NCBI GenBank assembly: GCA_951799445.1
Contig: OX637295.1
Location: 8,432,001-8,496,000 of the forward strand
From: Pseudisothecium myosuroides
Lineage: Eukaryota; Streptophyta; Bryopsida; Hypnales; Lembophyllaceae
Reading direction: 5' to 3'
Length of the DNA: 64,000 nucleotides
Of the stretch, positions 46,974 to 59,344 are shown piece by piece (the first letter of the stretch is position 1; the number at the start of each line of letters is the position of its first letter). A program made the translations under genes and the position numbers. The notes below the pieces were generated by a model that saw only the letters and a list, made by a program, of their open reading frames with translations, was not told the origin of the DNA and made no database searches.

Positions 46974-49900
46974 ATGGGGGCCACGCGCAAACTACAAGGA
47001 GAAATCGACAAAGTGCTGAAGAAAGTTCAGGAAGGTGTCGATGTTTTTGACAGCATCTGGAACAAGGTGAATAAGCTCAATCAATCTCCCTGTCAATGGA
47101 GTTGAAATTATGTTATTCATGAGACATATGTTTATTGCTATTTTCTTAGTTCCGATTTGCTTGCTATTTGCTTTTATCAAACAAGCAAGAATTCGGTGAA
47201 GGTGGTCGTACTCGTATCCTTGAGCGGTATTATTTTTATTCGTTTAAAGAATTGTGATAACTATTTTATTTTAGGAAATTGAATGTTGATTTTGGTTCTT
47301 ACCACTCTGATTTTCACAAGCTCTACCTGTGGATGTGGTTAGTAATGTGACGTTGGGGGCATCGCAGGTGTACGACACCGAGAATGCAAATCAGAAGGAG
47401 AAGTTTGAGGCTGATTTAAAGAAGGAGATAAAGAAGCTACAGCGTTATCGTGACCAAATCAAGATGTGGATTCAATCTAGTGAGATCAAAGACAAAAAGG
47501 TATGAAAGTTACATTGGAAGGCAATCCTTGCTGATTGCGATTGTTGCTGGTCATTGCTCGTTTATCATGATAAGTTTGAACACTGCTACATATGTATAGA
47601 TGCTGGAATATTGAGGTACAATGTGGTTGAATGTAGTGCTATTGTTTTGTTTTGCGTTACAGGCTCTCCTTGAGGCTCGAAAGCAGATAGAGCGAGAAAT
47701 GGAACGATTTAAAGTGTGTGAGAAAGAGACTAAAACGAAAGCTTTTTCTAAAGAAGGCTTGGGCCAGCAACCGAAAACGGTTTGTCCCTACTTTGTGTTA
47801 TACTTTTACATATTTTGTGCCCTTGAAGTTCATCGCTCACCATGCATGTAAGAAGATATCCAATGTGTTGCTTCGTTTGACTGTAGGACATATTTATACG
47901 AAGTCAATGATGGAGATACATTTTTAGCGGGGTTATCTGATTTACACTGGTTTGACGTTAGCGTGGTTGGATTTATGGAAATACGATACTGTACTCAACA
48001 CTTACACTTAAGTTGGTGGTGGATGTGTTTGCTTGTTAGCAGGATCCACGAGATAAAGCAAAAGGAGATTCACGAGATTGGCTAAACAATATGGTCTGTT
48101 AATTTTTGCCACGTCTCTCCAGGTTGTGTGTATTGGGTTAAGGAGGGAATTTCCCCTCAGACAGTTTAAAGTTAATGTGTTATCTCCTCTTGTTCTTCAC
48201 AGCTTCTGTTGTTCTTGGCGTCTTTCCGTAGCTGTAATGTATCTTGATTTCGATATTTGCGTTGGCAGGTTAGTGAGTTGGAATCTCAAATCGATTCGTT
48301 TGAAGCAGAGATGGAGGGTCTTCAGGTCAAAAAGGGAAAGGCTCGTCCTGCCCGTCTGGTATTGCGTCTTTATCCCTAAACGAGATTTGTTTGAATCAAT
48401 GAAGAGTTTCTTGCAATCTTGGTTGTTAAGATGCACTTTTCAATATCGGTCAATGTGCGTATTGGAATGCTCTAAGCTTATGGAAGCTTCGACTTTTGTT
48501 TGACACCGTTATTATGAACAGATCCACCTCGAGGAGTCAATCAGTCGGCATAAATTGCACATCATAAAGTTGGAATTAATATTGCGTCTATTGGACAATG
48601 ACGAAATCTCTCCCGAGGAAGTGACGGATGTGAGAGAATTGGTCGAGGATTATGTTGAACGTAACCAGGTGTGTGATTTTGTTGCCCTTCGTTGATATGT
48701 ATGTGTTGTAGCGTAGTGAATTTGAGGCATAAACTTTCTGATAAAAAGAGCTACTGTTTGTTTTTATTCCACGCATGATAGCGTCTGTGAAGTTGGCGTT
48801 TACTCTGCTCATCAGGCAGACAATTACGACGCTGTCTCTGTTGGACAGTCGGAATATTCTCACAATTCTGTCCAAAGAGCCTGTGAAACATTGGCATTTA
48901 GAAAGTTCAGATGGCTCACCCCAGAATACCCTCAATGGCCTGCCGTGTATATTCTCGGTAGTAACGAAGTGATTGGGTGCTTCGTTGTAACAGGACGACT
49001 TTGATGCTTTTGAGGATGTGGACGACACATATCAAACTTTACCTCTTGATAAGATCGAAGCTCTGGAAAATCTGGAGGCTATACCGAATGTTGCGCCTTC
49101 CATTGTCGTCAAAGAGAAGGTCAGTACTTATGGATCATGTCCTCAATTACATTCTTAAGAAATGAAGGTCCACAAGTTTTGTTTTGTTTGTGACTAAAAT
49201 GACGGAGAACATCCGAAATGCAGAGCCTAGATTTAGCACTAAAAGAGAAGCACATACAGGTAGTCTCCAAAACTGTCACAAGCTTTCAGTAGTAAACATC
49301 GGAAATTGAAGAGTTTTCTGAAGCAACTAATGGGAGTTGAAGCATCTTATGTCAAGGAATAGTCTAATGTCACCATTAGGTTCCCTATGATACTATTGAA
49401 ACTCCCTAGAATCTATTGGAGTATCAGAAGCATGCGAATGACTTGCTTTATTCTCTTGCATTTGCTAACGCATTGATGGGATCAGAAAACTTGTTACCTG
49501 ACATCATTTATCTCCTAGAGATCCCAAAACTAGGCGACGCTTATTCTGACCTTCCTAACTCCAAGACTTTTCCACACATGGAATCTTAGCATATTGCAAT
49601 TTCGTTGGTTTTTGGTTCCCTGCTAATCGGATGGCATTGAGATTTATTATAGATTTGTAGATTTATAGATTTGTAGATTTGTAGATTTATGATTAAAATT
49701 ATAGATTTTATGATTTAGAATGCCAGGTGGAGGCCGTGGGGTTCCCGATTGTGTTCTTTGTCCTGTTGGAAAGTCCTTCGGTGAGCGTTTCATAAAATTT
49801 GGACCGACTGGGCTTGAGATATAGAATTTCTAAGAATTTGTCAGTATAAATATTGGAAATTTCGGAAAATAGAAAATAGTCAAAACCAAGGGGCACGCAA

Positions 49901-52900
49901 GCTACCCTTGTAAAGCCAAGGATGGGTCCTAGGGTGCAAGGAGGCTGTTCCACTAGCAGGAGTTTATGAAATTCAGAGTATTTTAATCATCCCACATCAT
50001 ATGAAAATAGGCAAGAGCAAAGCGATACTCAAACAGGAAGTCTGCAGCAAAGTGAAAAGCAAGCATGCTCGTGAGGATTCGCCATGGGGTTCCGGGTTTC
50101 TCTTTTTCGTTGTTCGCACTTTTAATTCGACAAGCGTGGGTCATCAAGTATTGTGATGCTTAGTTAGAGGAGCCCATAATAATTATACCTAAAATCTGGA
50201 ATATTTTTTCAAAAAATATCGTTTGTTCCCAATAATGTGGTGCGCACTACCGTATTGTTGAACTAAAATTGTAGTTACTTTGATTATTAATTATTTTTAG
50301 ATTGGTTTAAATTATTATAATATTAAAATAGTGCAATATCTATTGATTCACTCTTAAGTGCTGATGAGACTGGGGTATACACTAGGCTCTCTAAGACATT
50401 TGCGAGAGTTTTGCATTTGATTTTCTAGGTTTAGTAACAACAGCTCACCTCCCGGAATTAGTCGAGTCAAGAATCGTTTCGTTATCTGAAAGTGTATGTA
50501 TAATTGTAAGCTAAGTTATTTTTTTGGTGACAATCAGGCCGCACTTGCGACAGGCTCTGGAGTTGGTGTATCTCCTGTCGGTCCCGTCTTGAAACCAACC
50601 ATTTCTCTAACTGCTGTGCAATCTGTAAGTGGGTTCTCTTCATCTTAAGATCACATCTAATATTTTTTTTTCCATGTTACTTAAATTAGTTGCCGCACTG
50701 CCCATCCTTCACCCCCATTCATAAGTGCTGGTTTGTGTAACAGGAAAATCTAGTTGACTTTGTTCCATGAGAAGTTATCTTTCTTCTTGTGTTTATTTTG
50801 GTCCAGCCTGGAAAATATTTTAGTCTGATTACATAATTTTTTAGGTTACTATGGACCATTAGTTGGTTCGTTTTCTGTTTCCTTGACCTTGCAAAAATCG
50901 CTTGTGATTGTTCATGTAAGAAATTATCTTCTTTTGTGGATTGAAATTGACTTAAATCGTTAGGGTCTTTCTTCTTTTCTTTGTCAGTTCAGAAATGGAG
51001 CATGCTTTTCACCACTGTAGCTGGAGGAGAATAATATCAACTTGCTTTTCTATTAACGATTGGAAGTTCTGAGCAACTCTTTGATTTTGAGTTTATTCTC
51101 TGCGATTATTCATAGAACTACTTTAAACTGTTTCATGCAGGTCACAGCTTTATCGCTTGGAATATCCCCCCTTGTCTCTCCATCGTCACAACCACTTGCG
51201 GCTGATGACACTGTGCCTTCTTCAGAATCATCCGCTGAATCTCCTGGAGGCCGGACACGAGGTGCATCTATGTTACCAATCTCTCCCACACGTAGTATTC
51301 CAAACTCAAGCTCTCCGGCAGTTGTACTTAGTGTTAGCCCAGTGGCAAGTGCAGGGGTTCCTTCACCTTCAACTGGAGCGGGATCCTTGTCGCGCCAACT
51401 TGGAGGTTTGAGTGCTACAGGTAATCCACAGTGAGTAGCAGTCTGTGCAAGAAGCTTTTCAAGTTTTATTTGGGTTAGTCGATTTGAAAACTCTTGCCGT
51501 GGTTCTCGGTCAATGTGCTAATTAATTCAATACGTGTAGGATTTCTTGATGCTTTTCTTTTCCTTTCATGCCTCTGAATACATTCGGGTTCGTGTACTTC
51601 AGGTACTCCAACTGGGGTCTCACCTGCAAGACCTGTGGCAATAAAATCGTTGCCTACAACTCCTGCTCTGCAACCTACCCTTTTACAAGGCCGAACGAAA
51701 GAGGAAGATGCAAGTGCACTGACAGGGCGGCGGGTAGGACCAGGATTGGGTGAAAATTCCATCAGGGGACAGTCTCCTCCTCCTGCTACGACACCTCTAA
51801 ATGGAAGCCCCTTAGTGCCTCCCGCGCTGGATTTAAGCAAGAGACTCGTTCTTACTGGTGGTGATGAGAGACCTCCATCAGGTGGCGGTTTGTCTCAGCA
51901 GTTTGCTGGAACATTAGGTACTCCATGTCCCACATTTCTTACGTCTCACACTTGCGTATTTGATGGTATGTTGATCTGAATAGTGCTTTTTGTTTGAGAG
52001 ATTCATGATACTACTTGGCTCTTCCTGTGTGGGATGTAGCATGTTTTTGCATCTGCCTTGCGAATGCACACCGTTGTTGTGCTCAGGAAAAACTTCCTCT
52101 TTTTTAGGTAGTGGAAGCCGGGCATATGGATCCGGAAGCTTGACTGACAGTGGCTTAGGGGGATCAGATACTGGGCTCCCGGGTACACGTTTGTTTACAG
52201 GTTAGCAGTCTTAAGTAAACTGTCAATATCCATTCTTGTCCATGTTTGTGCCTTACTTCTGTAATATATAATTGTTTCCTTGCTTTAATATATCAATGTG
52301 GTGCTGCTCGCATGCTGAAATGGACTGATGTGTTCATATCGCAGGTGGTAGTATGCCAGCTGTTGCGGGTGGCCAGTGGCGGCCACATTCTGCAAACACA
52401 CAAGAAACGGTGAGATATATGACTTGGATTTTGCGTAGTACTTTCTAGGCATAGACCGTCGGAAGACACTGCTTTGGTTTGTTTTAAAAAAAATTGATAG
52501 TGTACCGTGGTTTGGCGTCAGACTCGTGGACTGGTTACACGTAAGTCTCGATATGAGTTTGGTTCGACTTTTATTGCTTACCTTTTTTTTTTATGTTGAC
52601 ATGCTTGTCAGGAGGAATAGAAAATGCTTTCTTACACTTCGCAGCTTCTCTGTGTTCTTTCTTTTTTCTCTCCGTAGGGACCATACCATCGCTCTGAAAT
52701 TATGCCGGACCAGAAACAGAAGTTCTTACAACGGTACCAGCAGACACAACAAGGTCACTCTGCTGCCTCCCTGCTTACAGGCGGGTCTCAAATTTCTCAG
52801 CTTCCAAGCTCCTCACTGAAACAACCTCCTGGTCTTTCTGCCCCACAGGCAAATCTTCTTCAGCAGGTGCTTTAGCTTCTCGTAGTATTTCCGTTTTTTC

Positions 52901-55900
52901 TTTTTCTTTTTTTAAGATCGCTTGGCTGGCGCGAATTCTTCAATTTTTTGTGCAGCACAACTTATTTACTATAGTTGCTGAAGTTGATGCACCAGGAGCA
53001 ATCTATTGTTTAATATCAGAACATGCTGGTTCGAGTTTCTTATTTTCTTCGTTCATAATGTATGGAATTGGCTGTTCGTTTCGTTGTATTGCAGGCTCAG
53101 CTTCATATACTGCAGCAGCAGCAGCAGCAGAATTTGCAGAATCCGATGCTGGGAGGATCTCAAACTACCTCAATGCAGAGGCAATCGTCTCTTGGTTTAG
53201 TCACAAGCCCTCAGTCACCTTCTCCTTCATCCACACCTGTTCCAACAAACCAGTCGCAGGGATTGTCTGCGTCTTCCGCACAACAATTAACACAAGTGTC
53301 TTTATCCTCTGCTACTTCTCCAACTGAACACGGTTCGTCCCTATTTTTTCTCTTCAATTTTGGAAACATTTCTAGCGTTCACAGAAGAATGACTGCTTTT
53401 TGTTTTTGATACGTTGAATTTGGTTTACCAGAATGCGCCTATTTTGCTTTTGGAGGTTTGTGAAATCATCCGAGTTTGATTTCACCAGATGCTTTCTTTT
53501 GTTTCGTTCTTCCTCGTTGAATAGGTGCCTGCGAGTTTTCTTCTATGTGCAGCCTGAATTTAGAATAATGACGATCCTGTCGACGATTGATTTTGTGGTC
53601 AGTAGATTCAAGCAGTAGAAGAATGGAATCAGCTCAGCAACAGATGCCTCCGCAACTGCTTAAATCGTCAGAAGATCCTGCTGCTGAGGTCACCCCTCTG
53701 GGTTCCGCCTTCAATCGTGGCATGACATTCAGCGAGGATGATCTGAAAAATTCGGACACCTTTGACGTCTCCGTAATGCCTCTTCCCTTTCTTGCTGTGA
53801 TGGTTGTTTGTTCTGTTACTTAGCTTGACAGTTTTAGTGGTGGTGCGTTAATTCAGGCAATGTTGTCAATTTTTTTAAACCGATTCTTTCAGAACAGTTA
53901 CCTTTTGGGAATCAGGAATAGGGAGGAACACTATTTAGAGCCTAGAGTCTTCCATGAATAATTAGGAACTAATGAAGAATGCATTGCTTGAGAAATTCTA
54001 AAATGTTGGTCGTCATGGTCTTGGCATGGAAGTATCTTAATGTAACAGTTCCCAACACAGATGGTCATGATAGTAAGATTCTCTTGTTAATCTCTACTAC
54101 TGCGAATGCTAGTGATGTCCTCGTTGATTTTGCAGATGAACTGGACTAGATAGTGGAGTACTACAATAGAGAAGCCACAAAGAACTCAAACCAAGCCTAG
54201 GGATCAGTTAAAATTCTCCTCTTGAGGAACTAATTGACTAATGAACAATTATCGAAGAGCCTGAAAAGATTAAGCAAAAGTATGAGCAAAAATTTAAAAG
54301 TGAACTCATTATGTGACTGGTACTTGAACGTCTGTGATGAATTTCCTTGAAAAGACTGGAGTTGTCAAGGAATTTGGAAGATAGCATCTTGGTCCAGTGT
54401 AGCATGAATGCAAGTCGTTACATGGTGATAAGGAAGGAGACTCTCCCAAGAAAATAAACGAATTTGAGCCAACAAAGAAACGAAAAACCTCTGTTGTGTG
54501 ATGCAGGGACGCAAAGAAGGTGACAGTTGGTCTGGCAAATCTACCCTGCAGGTCGGGACTCCGGGCTCACTTGCGGACTACAGTCAGCAATCTCGGGATG
54601 CAGATCTTGCACCGGGGCAGCAGAGTCATCATCTGCAATCTTCAATGAATCCAGGTGTGATTGGACGACGGAGTGTGACAGACCTTGGCGCCATTGGGGA
54701 TAATTTATCACCAGCTTTGGGACGTGAACACTTTGTGGCACAACATGAAGCTTTGGAACACGCATACAGGAACCTACCACTTCCCAAGGACTCAGAAAGG
54801 CCAAAGAGTTACACTCCGGTAATAATAACTTGCATGTAGTTTATGCTCGAGAACCTTGATTTGTCTACCCTTCTGCCTTTTCTACGAAGTGCCCAAACTA
54901 AAAACAGAAATTTCACTTTGGATTTAATTGCCTATAATAGTAGCTTGCAAATCATGTTTATATTGTTACAAAATGAGGGTCCTGATTTCTATTGGTATAT
55001 TTCATTATCTTCATTGAAGCTTCGGATATGATCCATCGCAAGTTTTCAGAGACCAATCTGGTGTCGTTTTGCAGAGGCATCCGACCATCACTCCTGCTTC
55101 CTATCCGCAAGTGCAAGCCCCGATTATTGATAATCCAGCCCTTTGGGAACGACTAGACAAGGATGCGCTCTTCTATGCCTTCTATTATCAGCAGGTATGT
55201 TGCAGATTGTTGTGTTTCAATATCTTAGGAAAGTATTGAGTGTTATCCAGTTCATTTTCCTTCATATTTCCTTACGAGGTGGTAGGACACTCTTACCACC
55301 GTGTTTCTTGTGTAACTCTCAATCTTGTAAGTTTCACTTATCGTGTGGGGTTTGATTACAGGGGACTTACCAGCAATATTTGGCAGCTCGGGAGTTGAAA
55401 AAACAGTCATGGCGTTATCACAAAAAATACAACACGTGGTTCCAACGTCACGAAGAGCCGAAGGTCACGACGGATGAGTATGAAACTGGAACTTACGTGT
55501 ATTTTGATTTTCACGTCGTCCACAATGACTACCAACAAGGCTGGTATGCTGTTCCTCAAATTGCCTCTGTCCAGTACTTCTCGCTTGACCCCCAATACCC
55601 AAGCTTAAAAAAATAGAAGTTCACTTCAGACGCTAATAGTCGATTATTGTAACTTGCAAAGTTTATTTCTATTTTTCAATATAGGGTATGAGTAGTTCAT
55701 TATATTGTTTCATTTTACTACCTTGAAGTTTCCTCAAAAGGTTCATTTCAACTCCTAGAAGCGACGAGTTTTGGACGTTTGTGTGCTTAGGAGTTGTATG
55801 TTAGTGTACGTGGCAAAGCTTTTTTTTCTATGTTGACTACAACTTGTGTCTTGCCAGTCTTGTCTCTAATCATCAATCTGTCATTGTTTCCTTTCAGGTG

Positions 55901-55964
55901 TCAACGGATCAAGACGGAGTTCACATTTGAGTATTGCTATCTTGAGGATGAACTTGTAGTGTGA
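46974..55964 (+). CDS. NOT3: CCR4-NOT complex subunit 3 (NOT3/CNOT3)
   Basis: NOT3 is a core subunit of the CCR4-NOT deadenylase; its NOT box pairs with NOT2 to bind the NOT1 scaffold. I place 19 coding exons, all GT-AG and in phase: 46974-47066, 47368-47499, 47663-47779, 48043-48093, 48269-48358, 48522-48668, 48994-49119, 50538-50624, 51141-51420, 51603-51917, 52108-52200, 52345-52409, 52678-52866, 53095-53332, 53606-53772, 54507-54818, 55075-55194, 55362-55543, 55898-55964, giving 956 residues. Residues 1-252 are the NOT3 N-terminal coiled coil ([37 protein letters not shown]). The middle is Ser/Pro/Gln-rich and disordered, with a Q6 run. The NOT2/3/5 box is about 810-956, ending [17 protein letters not shown]. 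The first ATG precedes the conserved N-terminus. Length slightly exceeds the plant norm (about 845). Exons 8 and 15 are least certain. Confidence 0.95.
49120..50537 (+). other. Large NOT3 intron (about 1.4 kb)
   Basis: This is by far the longest intron placed in NOT3. It holds a short tandem of TAGATTTG/TAGATTTA (about 49650-49695) and no conserved coding block. A small missed exon cannot be excluded, but the flanking exons join in phase 0. Confidence 0.6.
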
Positions 55965-56500
55965 CAATTTTTTTATGTGAATGTTTTCCTCCAGTGACCA
56001 ACTAGAAGATTTGTAAATAGCTACAGATGCTTTTGGAGTGAAGGCCAACCATTTCAAAGTGCCAAACAAATGGGTGTATCTTTCTTTGCTCACAAAGGTT
56101 CTCTTACTGTTATTTTTTTGCATCTCGTTTATTTGCAGATCTGATTCTTCCTCATCAATGGAGTAAGGTTCCTGATGAAATTACCCTTCGTCCTACAACG
56201 TGACCAACTCGGAAATGAACTCTTCTCAATAAGCCCACGTCATATGAGCGGCAGTTTCACATCCTTGTGCATCTGCAAATTTCACGGCAGCTTGACCTAA
56301 ACATTTTCGCTCTTGCCTCGTTCGAGACGTCCAGCATTCCTGTTGTTCTCCTCTTGACAGCGGCGGTCTAAATTTAGCAAAACTCTATCAAAAATCATTT
56401 TATTGCCACAATAAATGCGAATAGCATTGCTAAATTTGAAATTTGAAATGCGAATAACATTTGGTAGTTTTTTTATTGACACGGACTAGTAATAAAAACT
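55965..56500 (+). other. NOT3 3' untranslated region and end
   Basis: This follows the NOT3 stop at 55962-55964. An AATAAA (about 56410) could serve as a poly(A) signal. No conserved element was seen. Confidence 0.4.
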
Positions 56501-59344
56501 ACACCTGGGACCGCCACTTAGTTTTCAGGACTCACGAAATCAAAGTCAGTTTAATTTATCACAGCGGCTTTCTTGGCACGAACTTCACACACTAAAAGGT
56601 GCACCCACCCAGAAGCACCACCCCCGTTTTGTGCCACCTGCATTTGGGCCTTCGTGGCCACCTTCATTCCTCCAAAATCATCTCAATCTTTTTTTCTTTT
56701 TCTTTTTCTTTTAACAAATGGGAGAACCCACTAAATCATCTCAAACTTTCATTGAACTTCGAAGATTCACAGAATATTGTGTCGGCGTCTTGAAACTACA
56801 AAATGATGTGGGGTTCTTTTCTCTTGAAGTGATGTTGTATTTAGGGAATCAAATTAAGGGTTAAAGAATTATCTATTAATAGGTGTAGAAATTGATCCTA
56901 GACTCTCTTACGCTCTCACTTTCTAACTGTGATCGTATTTTGTGATCAATACCGTATCTAGTTTGTGTTGATTTTTGGTGCAAATGAAGGTATTACATTT
57001 TGGGCAGTGATTATTCATGCACATACCAATCTCTCAACCAACTTAATATTTTCTTCTTCTGTTGGAATGGTTCTAAGACCTGGGTCGAGGCAACTCATTC
57101 TGGCATGGTATTTTTTACATAATATTTTTCTTAACATGATAGCTACAATATAATTTCTTGTGATTTACGACTAATTTTTATTGAAATGTGTTGATTTGGA
57201 GCTTGATTAAAAAAAAATTGTCAAAATCTATCGATGTTCAGCACCAAAAAATTTATTGCTTTTCGCGAAACCCGCTATCATAAACGTGTCCATTTTCAGC
57301 AAGTCATTAATTTGAGATATTTCTTTGATTCCTGCACTTGTACCCAAGCTTTCTTAGATTCTATACAGTGTTTGTTTTTCCAAAAAACACTTGTTTGTGC
57401 ATCTGGAGATTGATTTGGATTGGATGTTTGAACTGCAAGCACCTAAGCTCAAACTTAGCTTGCGCACACTCATGTTGGCAGGATCATGTAAGGTGGACAA
57501 GCCTAATTCCAACAAGCTCTTTAAATCTATTATTCAACGGCTCTTTAATTAATACTTGCACGACTTAAAAGTCAAGACTGACAATTTCATCCAAAATTGT
57601 ACTCCGTAAGAGATTATGACACATGAGAGTGTGTGAGTTGTTGACAGAAGAGAAGTTTAAATTAATCAGACTGTCTCCCCCAAATTGACATCCATACATT
57701 CACCTGCCAGACAGGAAAAACTCAAAACTATGCTAGAATTCGTGACTTCTAACCTATTGTCAGCACATAAACTTCTTGGGAACCAGGTTGAGGCCAAGCT
57801 CAAGCCCAAGAGTATGAAGAGCTATCAACCATGATCAAATGATAAGCTAATAATCTACAAATTTTGGCTTTCTTCCAATTGTCAGCACTACTTTCTTGTG
57901 TCACCTTGCAACTTGGTCTTTGGGCCAATAATCAGATGCCATGCCTCCTATTGGGATTCCTCCAGGCCACCCTGACAACGCCGGGCATGACGCTTCTTCA
58001 GCACCCGAGCACCTCCCCAGCTCTGTCCCATACACCATCACATTATAAGTACGTTGGTTTCAGGAATGGACACAATATGTTTTAGTATTTATGTGACCAA
58101 ATGACAACATTCACCAAAAGAGACAATCTTTCAATTGAGAATCCTTTGTGACGTGTATCATGAATAAGAGAGGACTCACCAATGTTCATTCAAACAAGGT
58201 GAAACTAGCAACAATTAATTCAATACAATGTCATTACTCATATGCAGGGAGATGGAAAACAAATTGTGTAAACTTTGGAGACCCCATCAAGTGGTGAAAC
58301 TAGCAAGTGATCAATCGGTTCAATTGGGTGTTCATTATTCAAATGAGGGAGATGGAAACCCAATTCGATGTTGAACATGTCAATGTCAAAACCCAAGACT
58401 GCTAAATTGAACATTCTCTCTCACTAATACACATAATCCCTTCTCTCTCAAAAGCATTCATTGTGAAAGGTATTTACTGTCTCTCACTAATACACACAAT
58501 CACTTCTCATTTACAAGTACACGCATCACTTCTCTCACAAAAAAAAGAAAACGCATCAAAGTCAAAAACCAACTGCAATTGCTCTATTTTTCTCACCCTT
58601 GAAATTCTCGCTTTCAAGCTCCGCTTGGTGCTTCACACTCAACTTCCGCAGCAAAGTGCCTCGCAAGCTCCTTGGTTTCTCGGCATCTCGGGCAATGAGC
58701 TCCTGGACCAAATTCGTGGAGCTATCTTTTATCAGTATTTGCAAGCAAAGTCTGTTCCTCTCTTGGATTTGGGCTGCCTCAACCCTTTAAAACTCTAATT
58801 GATTTTGGACAGACCTCAGTTTGTTATATTAACCCTTGCTGCCTTCTTTTGAAGGTTGACTATGTGATTTTAATTTGATTGGACAATCATTTCAAAGGAT
58901 GAGTAACAAGAAACTAATCTACAAGAGGCTTAGTCCCATTAGCATTGGCTTTCTTTTCAAGTAAAGGCCTACAAACTCAAACTTTCTTACATGTAGCTTC
59001 TATCAAATGCAAAGCCTCCACCTCTTTACTCCAGAGAAAACCACTTATAATAGGGAATCCCAATCCTCCAAATCTATTACATTGCTAGTGAGGTAACTGC
59101 ACCTAATTCTAACCCCTTTCTACAACCAACCCCAACACATTCTCACGTAAAATGTACAACCTTTAGGTGAGAACTCAATAGAGCCTAGTGTCACTTCTGG
59201 TTGCACGTATTCTCAGCACTCTCAAAATCCATAGGCTATGCCTACAATGTCCAAAAAATGAACAAGAAGAGAACCTAGAACACTCTTTTGACTTCCAACA
59301 AGACCCAACCAAAGATTACGCAATAATTGGTCATGCTCCATTGC
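56501..59344. other. Intergenic sequence between NOT3 and the Myb-like gene
   Basis: NOT3 and the Myb-like gene converge here. Only short frames occur. A minus-strand frame at 58744-58562 has a charged, coil-like sequence (KHQAELESENFKGEKNRA) but no splice or family support. The phrase GGTGAAACTAGCAA recurs at about 58199 and 58294, a short direct repeat of about 95-bp spacing. Confidence 0.45.

Noticed and set aside
49708..49953. Minus-strand 81-codon frame inside the large NOT3 intron
   Set aside because: No similarity and no start or splice context; probably chance.
51475..51840. Minus-strand 121-codon frame
   Set aside because: It is the antisense shadow of NOT3 exon 10.
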